This document shows, in pieces, positions 8,801 through 15,993 of a stretch of 64,000 nucleotides of DNA. The DNA is taken from assembly GCF_936933875.1 (NCBI RefSeq), contig NZ_CAKZIK010000069.1:9346-73345 (forward strand). The letters run 5' to 3'. How positions within the stretch are numbered: position 1 is the stretch's first letter; each line of letters starts with the position of its first letter. This DNA comes from an uncultured Chryseobacterium sp. (GTDB lineage: Bacteria > Bacteroidota > Bacteroidia > Flavobacteriales > Weeksellaceae). Under the pieces are notes generated by a model, which had not been told where the DNA came from, searched no databases, and was given only the letters and a program-made list of their open reading frames with translations. A program made the translations under genes and the position numbers.

Positions 8801-10084
8801 CCACCCAAAGCTATTAACTCTTCCATCACCGTTTGCGACAGTAATTTGGATGGAAGTTATGAAGTAGATTTAACGGCCTATCAAACCCAGATGGTCAATT
8901 TGGTTGATCCGGAAAATATGTTCAGTTATTATTTAACCCAAGCGAATGCAATTGCCGGAACGAATGCAATTGCGAATCCTTCTAATTACACTGCAAATCC
9001 TTTCCCGGCGCAAATTTGGGTACGAGTTGAAAATATTCCGGGTTGTATGGATACGGCTTCCATTACCTTTAATTTTGGCACGAAAGTAAGCCTTCTCAAC
9101 GCAGGTCCGTTTAATCTCAACAATGTTTGTGATACCGGAAATGATGGAGCAGAAACTTTAAATCTTACACAATTCGAGAATCAAATCGAAAATTCGGGTG
9201 CCACATTTCAGTATTTTTCATCTCTTTCTGACATGAATAATGGATTGAATGCCATATCGAATCCAACAAGCTATGCTTTTAATGCAGCCGCCTCGAATAA
9301 AATTTATGTAAAGGTGAGTAAAACCGGTTTCTGTCCGAATTTTACAACCATTAATGTTTCGTTGAAACCAACTCCGATGTTCAGTATTGATGACGCTTAT
9401 TTCTGTCCTTACAATAACGGAAGTGTAGATATTCAGCCGAATTTTTCAGGTTTAAATATTGCTTCTTACAAATGGATTTCACCAAGTGGACAAGTGCTTT
9501 CCACATCGAACCAACTTTTGGACGTAAATGTTGGCGGAACTTATACCATTGAAGTTATTGGAATTAACGGATGTCCGTTCACAACAACTTTTAATGTAAA
9601 AGCTTATGAAGTTCCCGTAATTACACAATTGGTTCCGAACGGAAATTCTTACACGGTTATTGCAACAGGCAGTCAGCCAATTTTATATTCTATTAATGGA
9701 ACAACTTGGCAAACATCGAATGTTTTCAATAATTTACCGGTAGGTGTTACAACTTTCTACGTTAAATTTGACGGTTCTGATTGTTTAGGACTTACAAAAC
9801 AAGGGTTAATGCTGAGTTTAAACAACGCTATTACACCAAACGGAGACGGTTATAATGATACCTGGAACGTAAAAAATCTCAACGTTTTTGAAGGCCAAAA
9901 TGCATCACTTCAAATTTTCGACCGTTACGGGAAAATGGTTTTCGAACAGAACAGTGCTACAGAATTGATTTGGGACGGTAAAACTCAGGGAAGACCACTT
10001 CCAACACAATCTTATTGGTATGTTTTGAAACTTCCTGACGGAAGAAACTTCAACAACTGGATTTTGCTTAAAAACCGTGAGTAA
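5870..10084 (+). CDS. Large secreted repeat protein with type B (CHU) T9SS sorting domain
   Basis: This 1404-residue protein is probably exported by Sec and then by the type IX secretion system to the cell surface. It starts at a TTG; the leader KRKLFFILFCIFILCNKFYAQ ends in a typical signal-peptidase site. The first 400 residues are beta-rich. From about residue 426 to 1110 there are eight repeats of roughly 95 residues, each opening with a cysteine and an acidic loop (CDLNGDGIEN, CDVKGDGMEP, CDNNSDGAEV, CDTGNDGAET), which look like calcium-binding turns in bacterial surface repeats. The last ~90 residues are the gliding-motility C-terminal domain: ITPNGDGYNDTW, LQIFDRYGKMVFE and a closing WILLKNRE. 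An adhesin role is likely but not proven. It is monocistronic. Confidence 0.9.
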   Translation: MKRKLFFILFCIFILCNKFYAQSCTVSAVAKDVQGNENVTIDCAYPLTNNKTCLNLTAEYSKIYSTTSYSVSAETYAPIIPYNQGTPLNANFDDVFSQQIVLPFNFCFYGSGFNLLSIGSNGIVTFENQAGNINYPNIQADVPSPLLPKNSIYGVYQDLVFSNTDDSEIYYSTIGTAPCRKFVINFYKGRLAGCDTRISSQIVLHEGTNEIEVFVEDKPLPCATAKFKESLIGILNGTGTVGTVPPGRNTGVWAAQNEAWKFTPNGNEIVPTFSWKNSANQYVGNSQQISVCPSKNDIFTLIVNYNNCGNNYELTDTIAVNFASDFPLAKDFTQVFCNAAASQPVNLNDYQPNVSINPPSNFNFTYHNSLAEAQSGANPQPANIAISGNATYFVRIENKNDPTCFRVAVLKLEFISNSLLTTTVKICDLNGDGIENNYRLSQLNTQLFSPGITGTITYYLSQNDATNNIGVVTAANITSSTQLWVKLKSGSCEKIYGPISVSFSSGPTVNSPVSFSETMCDVKGDGMEPYTFTSINPLITADPNVTIEYFATYNQAYSGTSIPLSSITEGTVKIYARVEDNSGCFSIAEINLTVIFTKVIANSKTAYVCFDGSEDKSFDLNALSQGMLIDPLTGIDITFYKDYYEAVAGTVNFQISPIQTITGNGNTVTQSYWVRFALSDQCYTVREIVVALYHPEAIKSQFKVCDLNNDNTENVNLTQFSGQIVGSQAATVTYFNSQSDAQQNSNALTSATINSTAQFWARIESHGCIESYPITVSLTPVPVVAALITKNQGTKCDNNSDGAEVYDLTKLYSEIYSGTDAVSFNFYLKYDAATDTFSDYVNNPAQFPIDTNTTVYAKVTNANNCSSVSKIVIITDFFPAIKLNQDAVLKKCDFNFNLQEKFDLTEATSQIFNQSQNSVQLSNIKITYHTTEIEANAGTPQISSVQTTLQSQIIVWARFTDNLGCYSIAPILLKTYLPPKAINSSITVCDSNLDGSYEVDLTAYQTQMVNLVDPENMFSYYLTQANAIAGTNAIANPSNYTANPFPAQIWVRVENIPGCMDTASITFNFGTKVSLLNAGPFNLNNVCDTGNDGAETLNLTQFENQIENSGATFQYFSSLSDMNNGLNAISNPTSYAFNAAASNKIYVKVSKTGFCPNFTTINVSLKPTPMFSIDDAYFCPYNNGSVDIQPNFSGLNIASYKWISPSGQVLSTSNQLLDVNVGGTYTIEVIGINGCPFTTTFNVKAYEVPVITQLVPNGNSYTVIATGSQPILYSINGTTWQTSNVFNNLPVGVTTFYVKFDGSDCLGLTKQGLMLSLNNAITPNGDGYNDTWNVKNLNVFEGQNASLQIFDRYGKMVFEQNSATELIWDGKTQGRPLPTQSYWYVLKLPDGRNFNNWILLKNRE

Positions 10085-10168
10085 TTTAAAAATTAACGGA
10101 TTTTTAACGATTTCGTCACCGCATTTGCTGCAAATTTTTACTAATTTTATTAGAAATTAAAAGAAGCT

Positions 10169-11089
10169 ATGGCTTTTGTAGATTATTATAAAACTTTAGG
10201 AATCCCGAAAACTGCTTCAGCAGACGACATCAAGAAGGCTTACCGGAAATTAGCACGAAAGTATCATCCCGACGTCAATCCGGGAGATAAAGAGGCGGAA
10301 AAAAACTTCAAAGAAATTAACGAAGCCAATGAAGTGTTGAGCAACGCTGAAAACCGTGCAAAGTATGATAAATACGGTGAAAACTGGAAACACGGCGAAG
10401 AGTACGAAAAAGCTCAGCAACAGCAAAGACAATATCAGCAAAGTAGAGGAGGCGGTTTTGAAGGTTTCTCCGGAGCAGAATTTGGCGATGGCGGAGATTA
10501 TTCGGATTTTTTTCAAAGTATGTTTGGTGGAACCGGAGGTTTTGGCGGAAATCGTGGTAGAAGTTCATCCGGGAAATTTAAAGGGCAGGATGTTTACGCA
10601 GAACTCAATATCAGTTTGAAGCAGGCTTCCGAAACCCATCAGCAAACATTCGATATCAATGGTAAAAAAGTAAGAATAACTATTCCTGCAGGAGTTTACG
10701 ACGGACAGCAAATTAAACTGAAAGGTCATGGAAATCCGGGTTTCAACGGTGGTCCGAATGGTGATTTGTATATTACTTTCAACATCAGTGCAGACAAAAA
10801 TTTTGAAAGAACCGGCGACGATTTAAGGACGAAAGTCGATTTGGATTTGTACACCGCAGTTCTTGGTGGCGACGTGCAGGTGAATACTTTATCAGGATTG
10901 ATTAATTTAAAAGTAAAACCCGGAACTCAAAACGGTGCAACGGTTCGTTTGAAAGGAAAAGGTTTTCCGGTGTACAAAAAAGACGGAAATTTTGGCGATT
11001 TGTACGTAACTTACAATGTAAAGCTTCCTGAAACCCTTTCTGATAAAGAAAAAGAACTCTTCCAACAACTTAAAGACCTGAAAAAATGA
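10169..11089 (+). CDS. cbpA: CbpA-like DnaJ co-chaperone
   Basis: This J-domain protein stimulates DnaK and in E. coli also binds curved DNA. The J domain is at residues 4-70 with the HPD triad at 33-35 (YHPDVNPGD), followed by a G/F-rich linker (GGGFEGFSGAEFGDGGD) and two DnaJ C-terminal beta domains. There is no CxxCxGxG zinc finger, which separates CbpA from DnaJ. Length (306) is typical for CbpA. The stop codon overlaps the start of the next gene (ATGA), so the two are translationally coupled, as in the cbpA-cbpM operon. Confidence 0.93.
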   Translation: MAFVDYYKTLGIPKTASADDIKKAYRKLARKYHPDVNPGDKEAEKNFKEINEANEVLSNAENRAKYDKYGENWKHGEEYEKAQQQQRQYQQSRGGGFEGFSGAEFGDGGDYSDFFQSMFGGTGGFGGNRGRSSSGKFKGQDVYAELNISLKQASETHQQTFDINGKKVRITIPAGVYDGQQIKLKGHGNPGFNGGPNGDLYITFNISADKNFERTGDDLRTKVDLDLYTAVLGGDVQVNTLSGLINLKVKPGTQNGATVRLKGKGFPVYKKDGNFGDLYVTYNVKLPETLSDKEKELFQQLKDLKK

Positions 11090-11391
11090 GTGAAAGAATA
11101 TCAAGAGAAGAACTTGTGAAAATCTACAATATCGAGATTACTTTTTTCGATTCTTTGGAGGAAAGCGGTCTCTTGAAAACGGAAACAGAAAACGAAATCA
11201 AATATCTTCTGTACGAAGAATTGCCTGCTTTTGAACGCTTCGCAAATTGGCATTACGACTTGGATGTGAATATTCCCGGGATTGAAATGATTCAGAACCT
11301 GCTTCATAAGCTGGAAAAAATACAATTGGAAAACAGAACTTTACTTCAGAAACTCAACGCGATTTCCGATAAATATGAAGATGTTGAATAA
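11086..11391 (+). CDS. cbpM: Chaperone modulator CbpM family protein
   Basis: The 101-residue protein overlaps the cbpA stop codon by four bases. It has the MerR-like helix-turn-helix look of CbpM (SREELVKIYNIEITFFDSLEE), a central LLYEELPAFERFANWHYDLDVN stretch characteristic of the family, of which only the last part is quoted here from memory of the family, and a coiled-coil tail. In E. coli CbpM binds the J domain of CbpA and inhibits both its co-chaperone and DNA-binding activity. The position and coupling support that role. Confidence 0.85.
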   Translation: MSERISREELVKIYNIEITFFDSLEESGLLKTETENEIKYLLYEELPAFERFANWHYDLDVNIPGIEMIQNLLHKLEKIQLENRTLLQKLNAISDKYEDVE

Positions 11392-11393
11392 CT

Positions 11394-12017
11394 TTAAATA
11401 GTCCATTCATCATTAATTACAGCAACCAGGAAATATTTTCCGTTGGATTTTTCGAAGACAAAACGTAAAGTTTTCCAGTCCATTCCGCCATATTGTTCGG
11501 TTCCGGCGATATAATTTTCTGTGAAATCTGCTTGTGGATACACTTTCTGTAAATTATTTAAAGAATTTCCACTTCCCTGAAATTCATTCAGTGAAAATTT
11601 CGACTGGCTAAAATCTTTTTTGAAAACCCAATTGTCCAAATAATTTTTGATGGACATTACGACAGGTTTTCCTTCGCCATCAGTTTCTCCCCAAGTAAAT
11701 TTGATGTTTGAATCTGCATATTTTTCAAATTCAGTTTTTGAAAACTTTTTATCCTTATTTGCATCAATATAACCATAAATCGAGAACCGAACGCCTTTTT
11801 CAGGATGAATGAATTTTTCTAATTCAGTATAATTTTTAACTTTTAAAATTTGAAGAATTTCGTCATTCAATATTCTTAAAGAATCATTCTTCGAAAGTTG
11901 AGGTAATGTTTCTTCTACCTTTTTGGTTTCAGTTGTAGGAACAGTATTTTGCTGAACTTCTTTTTTGCATGAAAAAATGACCAATAAAGCGAATATGAAA
12001 AAAATAATAGATTTCAA
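11394..12017 (-). CDS. Predicted lipoprotein of unknown function
   Basis: The frame is open to 12056, but the TTG at 12017 gives the best N-terminus: a short hydrophobic leader (KSIIFFIFALLVIFSC) with the lipobox cysteine, then KKEVQQNT. No ATG is available near this point. The mature part, about 190 residues, is rich in K, D and aromatic residues, with YGYIDANKDKKFSKTEF resembling a single calcium-type loop. I do not recognise the family. It is convergent with cbpM, the two stop codons being 2 bp apart, and is separated from the micro-ORF at 12192 by a divergent spacer. Confidence 0.75.
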   Translation of the reverse strand: MKSIIFFIFALLVIFSCKKEVQQNTVPTTETKKVEETLPQLSKNDSLRILNDEILQILKVKNYTELEKFIHPEKGVRFSIYGYIDANKDKKFSKTEFEKYADSNIKFTWGETDGEGKPVVMSIKNYLDNWVFKKDFSQSKFSLNEFQGSGNSLNNLQKVYPQADFTENYIAGTEQYGGMDWKTLRFVFEKSNGKYFLVAVINDEWTI

Positions 12018-12162
12018 AGTGTTGGTTTTTAATAGTATATCGTGTAAAACTAACAAATTATGTTCCTTTATTATGGGTTGTTTTTGTCTAACGACTGTTT
12101 GTATTGTAAAAAATATTAAAGATTTATTGAAAATTCTGTAAAATTTAGTTAAGAATGTAACT

Positions 12163-12170
12163 TAAATTTG
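12163..12170 (+). promoter_or_regulatory. Flavobacterial -7 box upstream of micro-ORF 1
   Basis: TAAATTTG fits the Bacteroidota -7 consensus TAnnTTTG and lies 21 bp before the ATG at 12192. No clear -33 TTG is seen at the expected distance. Confidence 0.45.
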
Positions 12171-12191
12171 CGTTAACAAAATCACAAGCTT

Positions 12192-12281
12192 ATGAAAGCA
12201 GTAATTACCAATTTTAACAAAAGCTACAAAAATTTAGTGGAAAGAATTAAAAAACATGTTTTCGTAACCGGAGTTATTTAG
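12192..12281 (+). CDS. Micro-ORF 1, 29-residue basic peptide (paralogue of 14807-14887)
   Basis: The frame encodes 29 residues, starting MKAVITNFNKSY and ending KKHVFVTGVI. A second frame at 14807 encodes 26 residues, starting MKAIIRKRFSA and ending KRKIFVDNVI. Both begin MKA(V/I)I, have a basic amphipathic middle and end (K/R)K.(V/I)FV..VI, so they look like copies of one gene. A -7 promoter box lies 21 bp upstream. The sequence ATCACTTATTACACTT follows the stop codon here and precedes the start codon in the other locus. No function is known to me; a signalling peptide, a membrane-active microprotein or a leader peptide are options. Conservation of the two ends argues for a translated frame. 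Confidence 0.5.
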   Translation: MKAVITNFNKSYKNLVERIKKHVFVTGVI

Positions 12282-12308
12282 AATCACTTATTACACTTCA
12301 TACTAAAA

Positions 12309-12340
12309 AACCCTTTCAATGTAATGTTGAAAGGGTTTTT
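12309..12340. terminator. Bidirectional terminator between micro-ORF 1 and glnS
   Basis: AACCCTTTCAA and TTGAAAGGGTT pair perfectly over 11 bp with a 7-base loop and T-runs on the plus strand (A-run on the left). It can end both micro-ORF 1 and glnS transcripts. Confidence 0.85.
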
Positions 12341-12361
12341 GAATTTATTTTCCTTACTGAA

Positions 12362-14035
12362 TTATTCCGGTTTGTAAGAATCTTTCAGTGTTACAGTTCT
12401 GTTGAAAACCAGTTTACCTTCGGTAGAATCCTGATCTTTCGTAAAGTAACCGATTCTTTGAAACTGCAGTGGTTCTCCAACTTCAACATCCTTCAAAGCC
12501 GGTTCTGCAAATCCCTGAACTGTTGTTAAAGATTCCGGATTGATGAACTCTAGGAAATCGGTTTCCTTTTCTGCATCTGGCTGTTCTACAGTGAAAAGTT
12601 TGTCGTAAATTCTTACATCCACAGGAATTGCGTGCTGCGCAGAAACCCAGTGTAATGTTCCTTTTACTTTTCTCAAACTTTCTTCAGTTCCGCTTCCGGA
12701 TTTAGATTTATCATCATAAGTCGCATAAATCGTAGTGATTTCACCTTTTTCGTCTTTTTCAACACGTTCTGCTTTGATGATGTATGCGGATTTTAGACGA
12801 ACTTCGCCACCTAATTTCAGACGGAAAAATTTATTGTTGGCTTCTTCCTTAAAGTCTTCTCTTTCAATATAAATCTCTCGGGAGAAAGGGATCTGTCTTG
12901 TTCCAGCGTTTTCATCTTCCGGATTATTTTCGGTTTCCAGCCATTCTTCCTGTCCCTCCGGATAATTTTCAATCACCAATTTTACAGGATCTACAACAGT
13001 CATGACGCGTTTTGCTACCTTGTTCAAGTCTTCACGAACGCAGAATTCCAACAACTGAATTTCAATCAAATTTTCACGTTTTGCAACGCCAACTTTTTCG
13101 ATAAAATTACGGATGGAAGTTGGAGTATAACCTTTTCTTCTCATCCCGGAAATGGTCGGCATTCTTGGATCATCCCAACCTGTTACGATGCCTTCAGTTA
13201 CCAAACGAAGCAATTTTCTTTTTGATGTAATTAAATATGAAACGTTCATTCTCGCGAATTCACGCTGTTTGTTTCGTAGTTTTTCACCATCATAAACCTG
13301 ATCTAAATACCAATCGTACAAAGGACGGTGGTTTTCAAATTCTAATGAACAAAGAGAGTGAGAAATCTGCTCAATATAATCGCTTTCACCATGTGCCCAA
13401 TCATACATTGGATAAATTTTCCAGTCGCTTCCGGTTCTGTGGTGAGGACGTTTCAGAATTCTGTACATCACAGGATCACGCATGTTCATGTTCGGAGAAG
13501 TCATATCTATTTTTGCCCGAAGCGACATTGCTCCTTCCTCGAACTCACCATTTTTCATTTTTTCGAATAAATCCAAGGATTCTTCAACCGGACGGTTTCT
13601 GAAAGGACTTTCAACTCCAGGTTCTGTAGGATTTTTGCGCTGTTCTGTAATGGTTTCAGACGGTTGCTCATCAACATAAGCTTTTCCGTCCTTAATCATT
13701 TGAACTGCCCAATCGTACAACTGCTGAAAATAATCAGAAGCATAAAGCTCTTTGTCCCATTTAAAACCAAGCCATTCTACATCTTTTTTGATGGAATCTA
13801 CATATTCCTGCTCTTCTTTTTCAGGATTGGTATCGTCGAAACGAAGATTTACAGGAGCTCCGTATTTTTCACCCAAGCCGAAGTTAATACAGATGGCTTT
13901 CGTGTGTCCAACGTGGAGATATCCATTCGGTTCCGGCGGAAAACGGAAACGCAGTTGTTCCTTTTTTAAACCGTTTTTTAAATCGTCTTCTATAATTTGC
14001 TCAATAAAATTGAGGGATTTTTTTTCTTCTTCCAT
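12362..14035 (-). CDS. glnS: Glutaminyl-tRNA synthetase
   Basis: This class I synthetase charges tRNA-Gln with glutamine. It has 557 residues, close to the E. coli enzyme. The ATP-binding motif is PPEPNGYLHVGHTKA with HVGH at 41-44, and the second signature appears as YLITSKRKLL, in the place of KMSKS. The catalytic core (RFDDTNPEKE) and the C-terminal anticodon-binding beta barrels are complete. A good promoter (-7 CAAATTTA complement and -33 TTG) lies at 14055-14084. Presence of GlnS suggests this organism charges tRNA-Gln directly. Confidence 0.97.
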   Translation of the reverse strand: MEEEKKSLNFIEQIIEDDLKNGLKKEQLRFRFPPEPNGYLHVGHTKAICINFGLGEKYGAPVNLRFDDTNPEKEEQEYVDSIKKDVEWLGFKWDKELYASDYFQQLYDWAVQMIKDGKAYVDEQPSETITEQRKNPTEPGVESPFRNRPVEESLDLFEKMKNGEFEEGAMSLRAKIDMTSPNMNMRDPVMYRILKRPHHRTGSDWKIYPMYDWAHGESDYIEQISHSLCSLEFENHRPLYDWYLDQVYDGEKLRNKQREFARMNVSYLITSKRKLLRLVTEGIVTGWDDPRMPTISGMRRKGYTPTSIRNFIEKVGVAKRENLIEIQLLEFCVREDLNKVAKRVMTVVDPVKLVIENYPEGQEEWLETENNPEDENAGTRQIPFSREIYIEREDFKEEANNKFFRLKLGGEVRLKSAYIIKAERVEKDEKGEITTIYATYDDKSKSGSGTEESLRKVKGTLHWVSAQHAIPVDVRIYDKLFTVEQPDAEKETDFLEFINPESLTTVQGFAEPALKDVEVGEPLQFQRIGYFTKDQDSTEGKLVFNRTVTLKDSYKPE

Positions 14036-14054
14036 AACAGAATTTTCTGAAGGG

Positions 14055-14084
14055 CAAATTTAAGGATAAAAATATCGTCGTCAA
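14055..14084 (-). promoter_or_regulatory. Flavobacterial promoter of glnS
   Basis: On the minus strand TTG (14082-14084) and TAAATTTG (14055-14062) are 19 bp apart, matching TTG-N17-23-TAnnTTTG. It lies about 20 bp before the glnS start codon. Confidence 0.7.
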
Positions 14085-14217
14085 AGGGTTTGGATGATTG
14101 TGAGGATTTTATCTTAAAGGTTCATTATTTTAACAAATACTCGTTATAAAAAGAATTATTGTATATTTAAGTGTTCAGTTTTTAGAATTTTTTTCTGCCA
14201 AAAGAGAATGAAGTTGA

Positions 14218-14622
14218 GTAAAAGATTTACTTTCACCTAACCTTCTGAATTTTGTGCGATATACAGAGAATTACGCCAAGCATTATTTTCATAAAAGTGA
14301 TGTGAAAATTACATTTACCCAAAACGATATTACCAAAAAAGAAATTTCTGCGGAAAAAAGAAGAAATCTATTCCTGTGTACAAAAGAAGCGTTAAATAAT
14401 ATCCTGAAACACAGTGAGGCTAAAAATGTCAATATCAATTTTCATCAGGAAGAAAATCAATTTACGGTTACGGTAAGCGACGACGGAAAAGGCTTTGTGA
14501 AAGATTTTGTAGCAGGAAATGGACTTGCAAATATGAAAACCAGAATGAAAGATTGTGCAGGAAGTTTTAAAGTTTTAGAAGATCAGAAGGGAACAGTTCT
14601 GCAGTTTATTCTGTCCATGTAG
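14218..14622 (+). pseudogene. Remnant of a LiaS/NarL-type sensor histidine kinase (ATPase domain only)
   Basis: The frame is open from 14218, with a possible GTG start at 14254. It encodes just the kinase C-terminus: FVRYTENYAKHYFHKS, typical of the helix before the ATPase domain; the N box as NLFLCTKEALNNILKHSEA; and the G box as VSDDGKGF and NGLANMKTRM. No sensor, transmembrane or phosphoacceptor-histidine part is found upstream: a TGA stops the frame at 14215 and the next 180 bp has no kinase-like reading. About two thirds of a normal gene is missing, and no response regulator follows. It is most simply a truncated relic, though a short free ATPase domain could be made from the GTG. Confidence 0.65.
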
Positions 14623-14806
14623 CGTTTTTGTACTTAAAGCTAAAAAAAAATTAAAAACAGACATTAACATTTAATTTTAAGTTTAAAATTTCAATTAAAA
14701 CACTGTAAACTAATTATCATTAGGTAAATTTTTAACATATGTTATATTTTTTGGCATAATAATGGCAATTAACTTTCATCACTTATTACACTTAAATAAT
14801 TAAACT

Positions 14807-14887
14807 ATGAAAGCCATCATCAGAAAAAGATTTTCAGCTTTGCTGGAAACTTTAAAGAGAAAAATTTTTGTAGATAATGTTATTTAA
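14807..14887 (+). CDS. Micro-ORF 2, 26-residue basic peptide (paralogue of 12192-12281)
   Basis: The peptide begins MKAIIRKRFSALLE and ends KRKIFVDNVI, matching micro-ORF 1 at both ends. It is very basic (R/K at 6, 7, 8, 17, 18, 19). ATCACTTATTACACTT lies at 14778-14793, 13 bp before the start. A TATTTTTTG sequence at 14745-14753 resembles the -7 box but with one base too many. A strong terminator follows at 14911, which gives a self-contained small transcription unit of about 190 bp. It may be a real microprotein gene or the coding-looking part of a small RNA. Confidence 0.5.
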   Translation: MKAIIRKRFSALLETLKRKIFVDNVI

Positions 14888-14910
14888 TACAAAAATGTTG
14901 GGAATAGAAA

Positions 14911-14942
14911 ACAGTCTGAAATTAACTTTTCAGACTGTTTTT
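14911..14942. terminator. Bidirectional terminator of micro-ORF 2 and menC
   Basis: ACAGTCTGAAA and TTTCAGACTGT form an 11-bp stem followed by TTTTT. The stop codon of menC on the minus strand lies within the hairpin. Confidence 0.85.
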
Positions 14943-15943
14943 GTATAATAAAGAAGGTCGTTTTTGAGTTTTAGGTTGCTTTCAAAATTATTGGTAAAAA
15001 GAGCGCCGGTTCCCAAACCTTGCGGCATTAGGTTGTGTTTGGTAAAAGTATATTGCGCAATCGCATTCAAACCAATGTTGCTTTCGAGAGCAGAAGTAAT
15101 CCACCAACCAATTCCCAAATTTTCAGCAATGGAAATCCATTCGTCTGAACCGGAAAAGCCACCAACTAAAGCAGGTTTTAGGATAATGTATTGCGGTTTA
15201 ACTTGTTCTAAAAGTTTTTGTTTTTGCGCTGAATCAATAACTCCAATTAACTCTTCATCCAAAGCAATAGGTGTTGGAGTTTGTGCACAAAGTTGAGCCA
15301 TTTCAGCAATATTTCCGGCTTTAATTGGCTGTTCTATTGAATGAATATCCAAATCAGCGAGCTCTTTCAAAACCGTTTTCGCTTCTTCGAAAGTAAATCC
15401 ACCATTCGCATCAACGCGAAGTTCAACTTGTTGTTTCGGAAATTTTTGACGGATTTTTTTCAGGATTTCCTTTTCAGAATTCCAGTCAACACCAATTTTC
15501 AGTTTAATGCAAGAGAAATTTTGCTGCAATTTTTCTTCAATTTGTTTTTCCATGAAATCCGCATTTCCCATCCAAATCAATCCATTAATTTTAATAGAAG
15601 CATCGCCTTCCGTAAACTCCGACGGAAAATAAACTGTTCCCTGGTTTTTCAGGTTTAAAAGTGCCTGTTCGAAACCAAACCAAATGGAAGGAAAGTGTTT
15701 TAGCTCTTCATTCAAAATTGATAAATCCTGATTGATGTTCTCGCACAACCACTTCAGTTTTTCTTCATAATCAGGAGCATCATCGTAACTCAAACCTCGA
15801 AAAATGGCGCTTTCGCCGACACCTTTTTTACCATCCTCAAAAATTTCGAGGACAAAAGTTTCTTTCGTATGCAAAACGCCTCGTGAAGTTCCACTCGCTT
15901 GTTTAAACTCTAAAATATGTTTGAAATACTGTGCTGTTTTCAT
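14930..15943 (-). CDS. menC: o-Succinylbenzoate synthase-like enolase superfamily enzyme
   Basis: The enzyme probably dehydrates SHCHC to o-succinylbenzoate in menaquinone synthesis. The 337-residue protein has the enolase-superfamily layout: an N-terminal capping domain and a TIM barrel with the acid/base lysines in CIKLKIGVDW, metal ligands in VELRVDANGGF, SIEQP and ALDEE, and the second lysine in YIILKPALVGG. Dipeptide epimerases and muconate enzymes share this plan; OSBS is preferred because flavobacteria rely on menaquinone and the start (MKTAQYFKHILEFKQASGTSRG) matches flavobacterial MenC in style. No other men gene is in the window. Confidence 0.8.
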   Translation of the reverse strand: MKTAQYFKHILEFKQASGTSRGVLHTKETFVLEIFEDGKKGVGESAIFRGLSYDDAPDYEEKLKWLCENINQDLSILNEELKHFPSIWFGFEQALLNLKNQGTVYFPSEFTEGDASIKINGLIWMGNADFMEKQIEEKLQQNFSCIKLKIGVDWNSEKEILKKIRQKFPKQQVELRVDANGGFTFEEAKTVLKELADLDIHSIEQPIKAGNIAEMAQLCAQTPTPIALDEELIGVIDSAQKQKLLEQVKPQYIILKPALVGGFSGSDEWISIAENLGIGWWITSALESNIGLNAIAQYTFTKHNLMPQGLGTGALFTNNFESNLKLKNDLLYYTKTV

Positions 15944-15949
15944 AAAAAA

Positions 15950-15971
15950 TGTCAGAACAAAAATGCTCTGA
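15950..15971 (-). terminator. Hairpin between fbp and menC
   Basis: GTCAGA and TCTGAC form a 6-bp stem around a 10-base loop, with A-runs on the plus strand to the left, i.e. a T-run for minus-strand transcription. It can end the fbp transcript. Confidence 0.6.
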
Positions 15972-15993
15972 CAAAAATAAGGATTGTAAATTT

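Noticed and set aside
12010..12056. Longer start of the minus-strand lipoprotein
   Set aside because: The extra 13 residues from the upstream TTG would bury the signal peptide; the TTG at 12017 is preferred although it is not an ATG.
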